A stretch of DNA of 64,000 bases, from positions 6,320,520-6,384,519 of the forward strand of contig NC_054389.1 of the NCBI RefSeq assembly GCF_001625195.1. The letters run 5' to 3'. This document shows positions 11,215 to 21,465 of the stretch, piece after piece. The DNA comes from Drechmeria coniospora. Taxonomy: Eukaryota; Ascomycota; Sordariomycetes; Hypocreales; Ophiocordycipitaceae. How positions within the stretch are numbered: position 1 is the stretch's first letter; every line of letters begins with the position of its first letter. The translations under genes were made by a program, and so were the position numbers. The notes under the pieces are model-generated. The model was not told the origin of the DNA, made no database searches, and was given only the letters and a program-made list of their open reading frames with translations.

Positions 11215-14016
11215 ATGTCGGGACGACGGGATTTCTTGAGCCAGCCGCCGCCTGAAAACTACGTTGCGGGTCTCGGTCGAGGAGCGACCGGCTTCACGAC
11301 AAGATCCGATTTAGGTCCTGCTCGCGACGGCCCCAGCGAGGACCAAATCAAGGAAGCTCTCGCCAAGCGTGCTGCGAAGCTAGGTATCGTTCAGGATGGG
11401 AAGGGGAAGGATGGTAAGAAGGGAAAGGAAGAAGAGGAAGTGGAGGAAGACGAAACAAGATACCAGGACCCCGACAACGAGGTAGGCCTCTTCGCCGGCG
11501 GCGTCTACGACAAGGATGACGAGGAAGCGGACCGTGTGTGGGAATGGGTGGATGAGCGCATGGATAGAAGGAAAAGACAACGAGAGGAACGTGAGAAGGC
11601 CGAACTGGACGAGTTTGAGCGGAACAACCCGAAGATCCAACAGCAGTTCACGGACCTCAAACGAGCGCTTAGCACCGTCACGGACGAGGAGTGGGCGAAC
11701 CTCCCCGAGGTTGGAGACTTGACCGGAAAGAATCGACGCAGCAAACAGGCGTTGCGTCAGCGATTCTACGCGGTGCCGGATAGCGTACTCGCAGCGGCTC
11801 GGGACGCCAACGAGATGAGCACAACGGTCGCGGACAGTGGGACCACGTCGGGGCATGGCGATGGCGGCGACGGCACAATGACCAACTTTGCCGAAATCGG
11901 CGCCGCGCGCGACAAGGTGCTCAAGTCAAGACTGGAACAGGCGTCGCAAAGTGCCGGCACCGACTCGGTCGCAGGCAGTGCCTCGACCATCGACCCGCAG
12001 GGATACATCACGAGCCTCAACAAGATGCAGATGAACGGCCAAGCGCAGGTTGGCGACATCAACCGTGTGCGGGAGTTGCTGCAGTCGGTCGTCAAGACGA
12101 ACCCGAACAACGCGCTCGGGTGGATCGCGGCTGCGCGTTTGGAAGAACTCGCGGGCAAAATCGTGGCGGCGAGGAAAACGATTGACAAGGGCTGCGCGCA
12201 GTGCCCAAAGAGCGAGGACGCGTGGCTCGAGAACATTCGACTGAACCATGAATCCCCCAATGCGAAAGTCATCGCCCGCCGAGCCATCGAATCGAACCCG
12301 AGGTCGGTCCGGCTTTGGGTGGAGGCGATGGGGCTGGAGAACATCCCGAACAACAAGAAGCGCGTGATCCGCCAGGCTCTGGATCACCTGCCGGAGTCCG
12401 AGGCTCTCTGGAAGGAGGCGGTAAACCTGGAAGGCAACCCGGACGACGCGAAGCTCATGCTGGCCAAGGCAACCGAGCTCATCCCCCTGTCGGTGGACTT
12501 GTGGCTCGCGTTGGCGCAGCTAGAGTCGCCGGAGAACGCGCAAAAGGTTCTCAACAAGGCTCGAAAGGCCGTGCCCACATCGTACGAGATCTGGATAGCC
12601 GCCGCTCGTCTGCAGGAGCAGCTCGGTCAGGCGGCCAAGGTCAACGTGATGAAGCGCGCGGTGCAGGTTCTCGCCAAGGAATCGGCCATGCCGACGCGCG
12701 AGGAGTGGATCGGCGAGGCCGAGAAGTGCGAGGAGGAAGGGGCAACAATGACGTGCGAGAACATCATCCGCGAGACGCTGGGTTGGAAGCTGGACGAAGA
12801 CGACGACCGCAAGGACACGTGGATGGAAGACGCCAGGGCAAGCATCAACCGGGGCAAATACGAGACGGCCCGGGCCATATACGCCTACGCGCTACGGGTG
12901 TTCATCCACAGCAAGACGATGTGGACGGCGGCGGCGGACCTCGAGAGGAACCACGGGACTCGAGAGTCGCTGTGGCAGCTCCTCGAAAAGGCGGTCGAGG
13001 CTTGCCCGCGAAGCGAAGAGCTGTGGATGATGCTGGCCAAGGAGAAGTGGCAGGCGGGCGAGGTGGACGGCGCTCGACTCGTCCTCAAGCGGGCCTTCCA
13101 GCAGAATCCCAACAACGAAGACATCTGGCTGGCGGCCGTCAAGCTCGAGTCGGAGAGCGGCAACGTCGACCAGGCGCGCGAGCTGCTTTCCATTGCGCGC
13201 GAGCAGGCATCGACCGATCGAGTGTGGATGAAGAGCGTCGCGTTCGAGAGGGTGCACGGGGCGGCCGAGGCGGCCCTGGACATGGTCCTCACGGCGCTCC
13301 AGAAGTTCCCGGCTTCACCTCGGCTGTGGATGCAAAAGGGCCAGATCTACGAAGACCTGGGCAAGACGGGCCAGGCTAGGGATGCGTACGCGACGGGCGT
13401 CAAGGCGGTGCCCAGCTCGGCGCCCCTCTGGCTCCTCTACTCCCGTCTGGAGGAGAAGGCAGGCCTGACGGTCAAGGCCCGTTCCATCCTCGACCGCGGC
13501 CGGCTCGCGATTCCCAAGAGCGCCGAGCTCTGGTGCGAGTCCGTTCGGCTGGAGCGGCGAGCGGGCAACATGCCGCAGGCCAAATCGATGATGGCCCGGG
13601 CGCAGCACGAGGTGCCCAAGAGCGGGCAGCTGTGGGTGGAGCAGATTTGGCACCTGGAACCCCGGACGCAGCGCAAGCCGCGCAGTCTCGAGGCCATCAA
13701 GAAGATGGACAACGATCCGCTGCTCTTCGTCGGCGTCGCGCGCATCTTCTGGGGCGACCGCAAGCTCGAGAAGGCGCAGAACTGGTTCGAGAAGGCGCTC
13801 GTGCTCGACCCGGACTGCGGCGACAGCTGGGCTTGGTACTATCGATTTCTCTGCCAGCACGGCACGGACGAGAAGAGGGAGGAGGTGGTGAGCAAGTGCG
13901 TGCAAAACGAGCCCAAGCACGGCGAAGCATGGCAGCCAATAGCCAAGAATCCCCTGAACGCGCTCAAGGGAACCGAGGCGATCCTGAAGCTCGTCGCAGC
14001 AGGGCTGGATTCGTGA
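11215..14016 (+). CDS. PRP6: Pre-mRNA splicing factor Prp6 (S. pombe Prp1-like)
   Basis: One exon of 933 residues. Prp6 is a scaffold of the U4/U6.U5 tri-snRNP that bridges U5 and U4/U6 in the nucleus. The N-terminal PRP1 domain (about 1-170) shows the family signatures PPENYVAGLGRGATGFTTR and DPDNEVGLFAGGVYDKDD. An acidic/basic stretch and TDEEWANLPEVGDLTGKNRR follow. From about residue 280 to the end there is a long array of HAT/TPR-type helical repeats with recurring Trp-Ile/Leu-Ala and Pro-x-Ser motifs, such as SVDLWLALAQLE and SAELWCESVRLE. The size fits the family (about 900-940). I chose the ATG at 11215 because conserved sequence starts there; the open frame upstream of it looks like leader. 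No intron is needed. Confidence 0.95.
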   Translation: MSGRRDFLSQPPPENYVAGLGRGATGFTTRSDLGPARDGPSEDQIKEALAKRAAKLGIVQDGKGKDGKKGKEEEEVEEDETRYQDPDNEVGLFAGGVYDKDDEEADRVWEWVDERMDRRKRQREEREKAELDEFERNNPKIQQQFTDLKRALSTVTDEEWANLPEVGDLTGKNRRSKQALRQRFYAVPDSVLAAARDANEMSTTVADSGTTSGHGDGGDGTMTNFAEIGAARDKVLKSRLEQASQSAGTDSVAGSASTIDPQGYITSLNKMQMNGQAQVGDINRVRELLQSVVKTNPNNALGWIAAARLEELAGKIVAARKTIDKGCAQCPKSEDAWLENIRLNHESPNAKVIARRAIESNPRSVRLWVEAMGLENIPNNKKRVIRQALDHLPESEALWKEAVNLEGNPDDAKLMLAKATELIPLSVDLWLALAQLESPENAQKVLNKARKAVPTSYEIWIAAARLQEQLGQAAKVNVMKRAVQVLAKESAMPTREEWIGEAEKCEEEGATMTCENIIRETLGWKLDEDDDRKDTWMEDARASINRGKYETARAIYAYALRVFIHSKTMWTAAADLERNHGTRESLWQLLEKAVEACPRSEELWMMLAKEKWQAGEVDGARLVLKRAFQQNPNNEDIWLAAVKLESESGNVDQARELLSIAREQASTDRVWMKSVAFERVHGAAEAALDMVLTALQKFPASPRLWMQKGQIYEDLGKTGQARDAYATGVKAVPSSAPLWLLYSRLEEKAGLTVKARSILDRGRLAIPKSAELWCESVRLERRAGNMPQAKSMMARAQHEVPKSGQLWVEQIWHLEPRTQRKPRSLEAIKKMDNDPLLFVGVARIFWGDRKLEKAQNWFEKALVLDPDCGDSWAWYYRFLCQHGTDEKREEVVSKCVQNEPKHGEAWQPIAKNPLNALKGTEAILKLVAAGLDS

Positions 14017-14493
14017 ACGGGAGAATGTACGAGAAAGGGAAGGAGTGCTTGCTTGCTTGCTTCCAAGGAGACCAATTAGATGAAGCCTTTGGTTTGTCAG
14101 GGTAGGGTGCAGTATGGTGTCGTTTGCTTTGGTTTGGCTTGGCTTGGCTTGGCTTGGCTTGGACGACGATACTGCAGTACGAACGTACGTACCATCACGT
14201 TGTTCTGGAGGCACGGAGTTTTGGATTGGGCGGCATGTATCTGTCGATTATCTCTTGGTGTTTGTTTGGCAGTTGCGGCGTCCAGCACAGCACAGCGCAG
14301 TGCAGAAGCGCGCGAGGAGAGCAAATGCAGCGAAAGGCAGAACTCGAGCGGTTTCACCCGTCAGAGCTTCTCGTACAACCAACAGTCGCAACGGCATCCA
14401 ATTCCTACGCCCACCGATGCGCCCACTCGCTTCCTCGGCTGGTGAAGGGAGTGACAGTATGCGGCATTCGTCGAGGCGCTCCCCGTGTGTGCT
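14017..14493. other. Convergent 3' region after PRP6
   Basis: This 477-bp gap lies between the PRP6 stop and the stop of the small gene on the minus strand. It contains five perfect GGCTT repeats at 14136-14160. Otherwise it shows only presumptive 3' untranslated sequence. Confidence 0.6.
14136..14162 (+). repeat. (GGCTT)5 microsatellite
   Basis: Five perfect GGCTT units lie about 120 bp downstream of the PRP6 stop codon, with degenerate units (GGTTT, GCTTT) just before them. Confidence 0.95.
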
Positions 14494-15032
14494 TTATTTG
14501 CTGTTCCCACTACGGAACCAACTTGATATGCCGCCCTTGGCCTTGGCAGCGCCCTCCTCGACTTTCGAATCGAATTTGTCGACGGCCTTCATGGCCTCCG
14601 CCTTTGCGTCCTTTGCATAAGCCTCGGCGTTGCTCTTGAGCTTCCCAGCCTGCCGGTCGGCCTCAGCCCACTGCCCCTTCGTCAGCAACCGCGCACGTGT
14701 GCGGGAGAGGGTGACCAACCGCTTTATCAATCTTCGCGCCGGTCTCGGCGCCGAACTTCTTCAAGTCCTTCTCGGCCTCGGGGGACCTGCCGGGCAGATG
14801 CGACTTGATCTCGGCGGAGACCTTGTGCATGTCACCTGCGGCACGCGCGATCAGTCAGCCACGGAGCAAGAGGGCGAGGGAGGGGGGGAGAGTCTGGCGA
14901 AGAAAGAGAGAGGTACGGACTCTCAAACTTGTTCTCGGCGGCTTTGGGGTTGCCGCCGGCACTGTACAGGTAGTAGCCGACGCCACCAGCGGCACCGAGG
15001 CCGAGCATCAGTGGCATTCTCGACTTGGACAT
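14494..15032 (-). CDS. Small membrane-anchored helical protein ('calcofluor white hypersensitive' family)
   Basis: Three exons, 15032-14921, 14835-14720 and 14670-14494, encode 134 residues. The N-terminus MSKSRMPLMLGLGAAGGVGYYLYSAGG-type segment is a single short hydrophobic helix (about residues 7-25). It is followed by an Ala/Lys/Glu-rich amphipathic region ending in GGISSWFRSGNSK. Filamentous ascomycetes carry similar small proteins usually labelled calcofluor white hypersensitive. Their biochemical role is unknown to me, and a mitochondrial or other membrane location is inference. Intron 1 (14836-14920) has donor GTCCGT and acceptor CCGCAG. Intron 2 is only 49 nt (14671-14719, donor GTTGGT, branch GCTGAC, acceptor GGCAG). 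Phases 1 and 0 join cleanly. Both splices are needed to keep one frame, which supports the model. Confidence 0.8.
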
Positions 15033-16860
15033 GATGGCGAAGTTGCTGCGGCGGCGGATGATGGATGATGGATCAGGAAGGGCTTGTGCACGGAAGTGCT
15101 CGCGACCTTTGACGATGGTTATTACGGTTCGTGCGTGTTCATCACCAGTAGGTGGTAAATTGGGGGTGGCAGGGGGGAAGAATGAGAGGGGGAGAGGGGA
15201 GAGGCATGCGAAAGGTGGTGCACAATGCAAACTGGGGGGGCTGCTTCTTGGTGCAGTTGGGAGCTTCGACCAGCCTCGGGCAACGGCTCTGGTGAGACCC
15301 TACGCAAGCCTTCTCAAGCCGGCGACGAAAGAATTGGTGGCAGAGGGAAGCATGACGTAGGTGCGTGCTGGTCAGGGTGGAGGCCATGTACTGTACAAAA
15401 CATCATGGCACACTGTGCATTTTGCGCTGTTCAGCGGGCCAACCGCAACGTGCGTACGAATTCGTCCTTTGTTCACTTTGGCTGGCTGAGACCAAGACTC
15501 GCGATTCGCGACACGCGCGTGCGATATTACACAAAGGTCAAATCCTACCGCGGACATAGTTACGAGTTATCTACATGGCTCATTCGTAATTCATGATGGG
15601 AAAGGATCGCGGCGACGTCGAGAAGAACGACAGGAAACGGACGACGGGACGTCTCGTGGTCTGATGGGTTCAGATGATATGAGGTCACTGATGTCACTGG
15701 AATCGAGGAACGCCCCAGACTTGGGTCCACCCCACTGTTCCTTTGCGTGCCGTCTGGTGGGGAATGCTTGCGACAGCGTCCACTGGGGGGCGGGAGGGGG
15801 GAGGCAGGGTCTAAGGCCTAGGTGCTCGAGGAGCCTGGAACTTGAAGTCTGAATGGTGCGCCTGAAAGACTGAACACGGCACATCAGGGTTATTAGTAGT
15901 TCCAGTAGCAGTGAAATGTGCCAGTAGTATGGCGGACCCCGTAGTAGGTGCACTAGTCGGCACGTACGGAGTAGTCCTAGTGCATTGTTATAGTGCATTG
16001 TACGGAGCTCATCTACAGAGTACTTGCACACCTACTCCGTACAGTGCAAGTACTTAGGCGTGGGTGAAATGTGCATGTACTTGCATGTACATGGAAAGAC
16101 GCGAACGTACCGAGGACCTTCCCGGTCCAGGCAAGTAGCTACCAAGTACCTCCATTCCCATATTACATCATCGACGGGCCCAGTGCCGACTCAGAACGGT
16201 GGAAGCTGCCAGGTGGAAACAGCCGACGCAGGCTGGTTTTCTCCGTTTCCATGAATGGGAAAATAGCATCATGTCATTGCTCGGTTCCCACTAGTGAAAG
16301 CGTCTTCTCTCGAACACTAGCTAGCTTTCGCCCCGCCTTCCGCGTTCCGTTTGTCGCCATCTCCGTACAGAAAATAATACTTAGTTGGCGATGCCGTTGT
16401 GGGTGAATCTGAACTAGGAAGTGGCACCATTGTCTCATTGGGCGTCTTCCCGTGGCAGCTTCCAGTGCCTAGTGCCAGCTTTCCAGGGCCCAAAGGCCAC
16501 CCACCGTGCAGGCAAGCGCTCGGCCGTCATATCCTTCAAAACCCTCCCCCGTCCACTCCGTATAGAAGGTCAGCAGTTCGCAGGCTTGGACCAGAGGTCG
16601 GTCCACTGTCTCACTTTCAGCTCCAGACCGAGACAGTCGAGACGGTTTGATGGACCAGGAGGGGAACAACGGCAATTGCCTTCATTCTTGTTCCGCTTCG
16701 CTGGTTGATTGATTCATCGTCGACTTCATCTCCCATCTTGGTCCCTCTCTTCCAGGCTGCATCGCATCCTTCGACACAATCGAGTTCACCGCGAGTTCGA
16801 CGACGACGCTGCATCGACGACCGGTGGCACCACTCACCACGGCGCCGGCCAGCGCCAGCG
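15033..16860. promoter_or_regulatory. Divergent intergenic region, small gene/Mug65-like gene
   Basis: These 1.8 kb separate two start codons pointing away from each other. Open frames are short and unrelated to known proteins. GTAC words cluster at about 15960-16100 (for example GTACGGAGTAG and CTCCGTACAGTGC). The last 200 bp before 16861 are rich in C and T, as expected for a fungal leader. Confidence 0.5.
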
Positions 16861-18440
16861 ATGGTCAAGGTTCGGAGCTCTCGTCGTGTGACCGGGTTGA
16901 GGCCGAGCGACTACGACCACGAGATTGGTCTGGTCAACCACGACGAGCCAGTGTCTCCCACGTCACCGACGGCACAGAGCTCGAGCGCGGGAACCCAGAA
17001 CACCTCTCCCGAGTCTCAGTCGGCGTTGCTCGTCCACGATGCGGGCCGGGAACGGCCCACTCCTAGGATACAAGGCGATCAGCCTCGTCCTGTCTCCGGG
17101 GGCCAGCACAATCGTACCGGTTCCCCGGGACGAATCGACGAGGAGGATCGAGAAGCCGACAGCCTTTCCTGTGGAGGGGCGCCGCATGAAGCCGCTCTGC
17201 CTCAGCCGGCCCTGCGGCCTTCCATCGAGGTCCAAGGTAATCGTCACATGTTCATCGATCTCGTCGTCTCGCCACTTCTGACGCGCCATGGCAGCTCCCT
17301 CAGCCGAGCACCTCCGCAACCCGAGGGTACAGGTCGCGGGCAAGAAGGCCGAAATCAAACGGGAGACGACGGTGGATATACTGTACGAAAATGAAAGAGG
17401 CGGCTTCCTCTGCGGCATCGCCCTCTTCTCCTCCAAGGCCCTTGGTGGACTTGACCCCCCCGCCTGGAGTACGTGGTCGTCGACGACATCGTCGCCCCCA
17501 AAGCCTCTGATTCGCCCGTGCTAACTGCTGCCTTTGCTCAGCCAACGCATACCACAAGACTTCTCCGACCAACATATTCACCGCCCAAGTGCCCGATCCG
17601 TCGTGGGAATGGGTCTGGCCCGAGTGGCGGCTCTACCATCAGGAGGGCGAGGACGAGGGCGGCTGGGAATACTCGTTTGCCTTTTCCAGAACTTTCTCGT
17701 GGCACCGTGCGTCGTGGTGGAACTCGTTCGTCCGAAAACGCACCTGGATTCGCAAGAGGGCGAAGAAGAAGGGGGCCGACGTCTCGTCGGAGCCGCAAAT
17801 GCTCAACGCCAACCACCCCGCCAATCACTCGCCATCCGACCGCAGTCCCCGGCTAAACGGGAGCAGCGCTGCCAGCAGTCGGGCACCCAGCAAGCCAGGC
17901 ATGTCCAAGGTGTCGCATTCCGACATCGGCGAGGACAGGAGAGACATCGAAAGCATCGAGGCGCTGATGCAGACCCTACGGCAAGCGAGGATAGATCGCG
18001 AGAAGTTGGAGGCAGTCGACAACTACCTGGAGCACGCCATGGACTTGTCGGCCCTGCAGGATGAAATGCATGAAATTATGTCCTTCTTCGTATTTCAGGC
18101 GTCACGAAGGCAGCTGCTGAGCCACATGATGAAGAAGCATGACGGGACGATACAGGAGCTGGAGAAGATGGCCACCGAGCCCAGTACGAAGCTGTTGAGG
18201 CGAAGGGAGGCACTGGACGCCGCCATCGTCCACGCCGACGAGGAAGTGAGGAGGCTGGCCTACTGGAGCGACATCAAGCACATGGCAGACAGTGGCGAGG
18301 TGGGCAGCTCGTCGGGTGCAAACCAGTGCTGGTTCGACACCGACGCGTATCAAGGTCTGGATCATAACGGTCCTGCATCACCAACCGGGTGCACTTTGCC
18401 GGGGAAGCAGCCTGGCCCGACCCCAGTTATCCTTCAGTAA
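16861..18440 (+). CDS. Dysferlin-domain (Pex24/DysF) protein, Mug65/Spo73-like
   Basis: Exons 16861-17236, 17295-17468 and 17542-18440 encode 482 residues. The first 125 residues are Ser/Pro-rich and disordered. The peroxin/dysferlin (DysF) domain spans about 140-250. Its N-terminal half reads KRETTVDILYENERGG and FTAQVPDPSWEWVWPEW. Its C-terminal half has the Trp/Arg signature WEYSFAFSRTFSWH, WWNSFVRKR, TWIRKR. The rest (about 310-440) is charged and likely coiled-coil. DysF domains occur in Pex23-Pex30 family proteins and in yeast Spo73 and S. pombe Mug65, which act on membranes during sporulation. No transmembrane segment is visible, which fits the Spo73/Mug65 type better than Pex30. The introns have donors GTAATC and GTACGT and branch sites CTGAC and CTAAC, both in phase 1. 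Confidence 0.85.
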
Positions 18441-19116
18441 CTCCTTTTCTTTCCTTTTCTTCTCCTTCCACTACTTGTTCTTCCACTTGTTCTTCTCTTC
18501 ATCCCGGAGTTGCTTTTTAACGAAAGGATGCATGGTCCCCTTTCGTGGAACAAGAGTACATCAGTCACAGGACGACACACCAGGAGGGGTTGGCATAAAT
18601 TAATCCTAGCAGCAAGCATTTGGAGGTCAGAAAGTCGTCAGTAGAGGCACAGCATCTATCCATAGCGTCCAGTGGCTACGTAGCAAAGGTGTACCATACT
18701 TCCAGTTCCATTTATTACTATCGACGTGCCGTGAAGGTGGTGATTGGATTACCCTGGCACGTACAGAGTAGTTGGTGCACCACCCGCCAAATTCGGCTAC
18801 GAACTGAGAAGTTGAGAGTGTTTGGCGTTCATCATTCGAGCTCCTTTCGAACTCCACACTGAACAGAACAATGAATTTGTTCGGAGTAATATTTACTTCT
18901 CAATGCAGCAAGGAATAAAGCATCTGGTAGGCAAGTCGGGATTACCAGAAGGCAGCTGCTGCTTGCAGCGGCAACACGTGACTGGCCCACTGTTGTCGCT
19001 TCAATACCGACCCTCACCCACCTACCCAAACCAGACGACGATGGTGCTGGATTCTTCTCTTCCATTGTGCATGCACATTTTCCTTGTCAAACACCAACAT
19101 GCACACCTCATGACCG
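18441..19116. other. Intergenic, Mug65-like to PPR gene
   Basis: These 676 bp hold the presumed 3' end of the dysferlin-domain gene (a T-rich stretch with many TTCTT and CTTTT runs at 18440-18520) and the promoter of the next gene. No coding potential or structured RNA is recognised. Confidence 0.6.
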
Positions 19117-21465
19117 ATGTCCCTGGGGATCAAGTCAATATGGAGGACTCGGCCCCGACTCATCGGCACGCCTAGGGCGTCTCCTGCCCCGAGATGCACC
19201 ATTTACTCAACCTCGCCGCTGCTGTTGTCTTCTACAACTCGCTTGTACGCGGGAACCGATGACGGGACCGGCGATTGGATTGAGGCTGTGACGCCATCTT
19301 CAGCGGCATCCCCCACGCCATCTACCGATATCGAGCTCCCATCAGAGCTACCCAGCAAAGACTTGCACCCCAATCGTTCTCGAAATCACTTCTTGCGAGA
19401 CGCCTTTCGGGCCCAAACACCAGCCATCCAGGATGCCGTCACGCGGAAGCTCAACTCGCCCTTTGTGCCCGTCGCGAGGGAGTACCCGTCGTCGGGTGTC
19501 ACCCGCAAGAGGCAGGCGAGCTCTCGCAAGATTGCGAGAACTCAGGTCGGCTTTGACACCATATGGCGCCATTTCGGCTCCCGCACGCCAGAATGGTCCA
19601 AGATTTTCAACCTGCTCAAAAGCATGACGTCGAAGCGAAGCGAAGCACCCAACATGACGGCCATGAGGATCGTCCTGCCCAAGTCGTGGGATCTGGCGGT
19701 AGGCAACAAGAAAGTCGAGTTTGTCGACTCCACCACCGGCTTGTTGGCAAAGCTACGCGTCTCTTCGGACCACCAGAATCCGTCCGCCATCGTGCTCCGT
19801 GGACTCGGCTCCGTCCTCGCGAAAGCAGCCGATGAGTTGATTGCCGCTTGCAAGGATGTCGAGGTCTTCAAGCTCGGCGAGGTCGCCGCCTTTGATTACG
19901 AGGCAAAGCGATTGTGGCCTGCGATAGACGATGCTCCCAATGGGGGTTCCGCCATCCCGGCAGACAAGCTCGGAAACATATGGGTCCACAAGGAACTGCA
20001 GACACATTGGACCGACAGGCCATACGAGCAGACCCCGCGACCGGAGCGCTGGACAACGGAGGCGTTTGCCTCCTACATCGCAGCCTTGGTTTCTGGCCGT
20101 CTGCATCCTCATCTCGCCATGCCATTTTACAGGCAGCCTCGGAAGTATGGGAACCTCATCGATACCGATGGTATCCGCGTCCGCCTCATCATGCGCGCTT
20201 TTGAGGATCCTGCCGCGAGAGAATGCGTGACGCCGTCCATCCTGAAAATGGCCATGGCATTCATGGCCCACAGGGGCGGCCACCGTGCCTCGGCCGACCG
20301 ACTCTTCACCATGGCAGAAGAATGGGGCATACCCATGGACACGGATGCGTTCAACATCCTGCTCGACGGCTATGTCACCAAGCGTGACGTTGCCTTTTTC
20401 CACAGGGTCCTGCAGAACATGGAGGCCGCTTTCTTTCATCCGAACGCGAGAACCTGGCTGCTTTTCCTCAAGCTTGTGCAGAGAGACGATGAGCGGAGGC
20501 AGATCATCGTCGGAATGTACGACCTCGGCCTATTCGAAGACCCTGCGACCCGGCGTGGCATCGCGGGCATCATGGCCGGCTACGATTCGTATGCCGCCTT
20601 CAAGGCTGGCAAGAAGCTGGATACCTTCATGGCCGATCAAGCAATGCGCTATGGCAAGGACTGGTTTACCGTCGCGGCCTTGAATCGTATCCTGAAGGAA
20701 TATTTCTCATTCTATGCGAAAGACAATCCTCGCTTCGACGACTTCAAGGCCCTCATCGACCGACAGTCGGAGGACGGCCGGAAGGTGGACATCAGCACCA
20801 TCGACCTCATTCTCGACTACTGCGCAGAGGCTCGCGACTGGGAAACCGCACTCTGGGCTCTGTCCCGGCTGTCGCAATTCCACTGCGAGCCTGGCCATCG
20901 CACATACCAGCTTCTCATCTCTCTCGCCCGCAACGCACAGTCCGCAAACGCCCTAGGCGTCACCTTCTTCTACGGCGTCGTTGACCGCAAACTAGGGCTC
21001 CGCGCGAGGAAGCTGATGCAGCAAGTCCTCCTGGACCAAAACCCAACCTCTTTCTGGTCCGCGGTCAGACCGAACGTTTTTTCCAAGAAGATGGCGGCGG
21101 CTCTCAAGCAGAGCAAGGTCGGTCGTGCCACCAGCGCTGTCGCCGGCTTGGAATGGGCCATCTTGAGCGTCTGCGACGGATACAAGCCCGTCAAGCCGCT
21201 CGCCTCTGCGCTGGACGTAGCCTTTCGCACCATGGATCGGCCGATGCATCAGCAGTTGAAGAACAGCAACGACGCCGCCAAGAACGTGCAATCGAGGGCT
21301 TTCGCGGTGAAGCTGGAAGATATCGAGGGAGAAAGGACTCGAATGATAGTGCATCTGGACGCGCAGTTCGATGCTGAAAAGATGGTGCGCGCCAACCGCG
21401 TTCGTGATACCGAGGAGTCACCTGCGCCCGCCGATGAACATGTCGCCCACGAAAAGCCTGGGTAG
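19117..21465 (+). CDS. Mitochondrial pentatricopeptide-repeat-like protein
   Basis: One exon of 782 residues. The N-terminus (MSLGIKSIWRTRPRLIG, then Arg/Ser/Thr-rich with no acidic residue for about 45 positions) looks like a mitochondrial presequence. The body is alpha-helical with PPR-like units. The clearest are TDAFNILLDGYVTKRD at about 407-422, followed by FFHRVLQNMEAAFFHPNARTW, and ISTIDLILDYCAEARDW near 565. Fungal PPR proteins bind mitochondrial RNAs and act in their processing, stability or translation. Which transcript this one serves cannot be told. An upstream ATG at 19110 opens a 21-codon frame that overlaps the real start. The next in-frame ATG is about 170 codons downstream, so 19117 is the only sensible start. 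Confidence 0.75.
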   Translation: MSLGIKSIWRTRPRLIGTPRASPAPRCTIYSTSPLLLSSTTRLYAGTDDGTGDWIEAVTPSSAASPTPSTDIELPSELPSKDLHPNRSRNHFLRDAFRAQTPAIQDAVTRKLNSPFVPVAREYPSSGVTRKRQASSRKIARTQVGFDTIWRHFGSRTPEWSKIFNLLKSMTSKRSEAPNMTAMRIVLPKSWDLAVGNKKVEFVDSTTGLLAKLRVSSDHQNPSAIVLRGLGSVLAKAADELIAACKDVEVFKLGEVAAFDYEAKRLWPAIDDAPNGGSAIPADKLGNIWVHKELQTHWTDRPYEQTPRPERWTTEAFASYIAALVSGRLHPHLAMPFYRQPRKYGNLIDTDGIRVRLIMRAFEDPAARECVTPSILKMAMAFMAHRGGHRASADRLFTMAEEWGIPMDTDAFNILLDGYVTKRDVAFFHRVLQNMEAAFFHPNARTWLLFLKLVQRDDERRQIIVGMYDLGLFEDPATRRGIAGIMAGYDSYAAFKAGKKLDTFMADQAMRYGKDWFTVAALNRILKEYFSFYAKDNPRFDDFKALIDRQSEDGRKVDISTIDLILDYCAEARDWETALWALSRLSQFHCEPGHRTYQLLISLARNAQSANALGVTFFYGVVDRKLGLRARKLMQQVLLDQNPTSFWSAVRPNVFSKKMAAALKQSKVGRATSAVAGLEWAILSVCDGYKPVKPLASALDVAFRTMDRPMHQQLKNSNDAAKNVQSRAFAVKLEDIEGERTRMIVHLDAQFDAEKMVRANRVRDTEESPAPADEHVAHEKPG

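Noticed and set aside
12315..13379. 354-codon frame inside PRP6 on the same strand
   Set aside because: It is an overlapping frame of the PRP6 exon with biased Gly/Arg composition. PRP6 itself matches its family over the full length.
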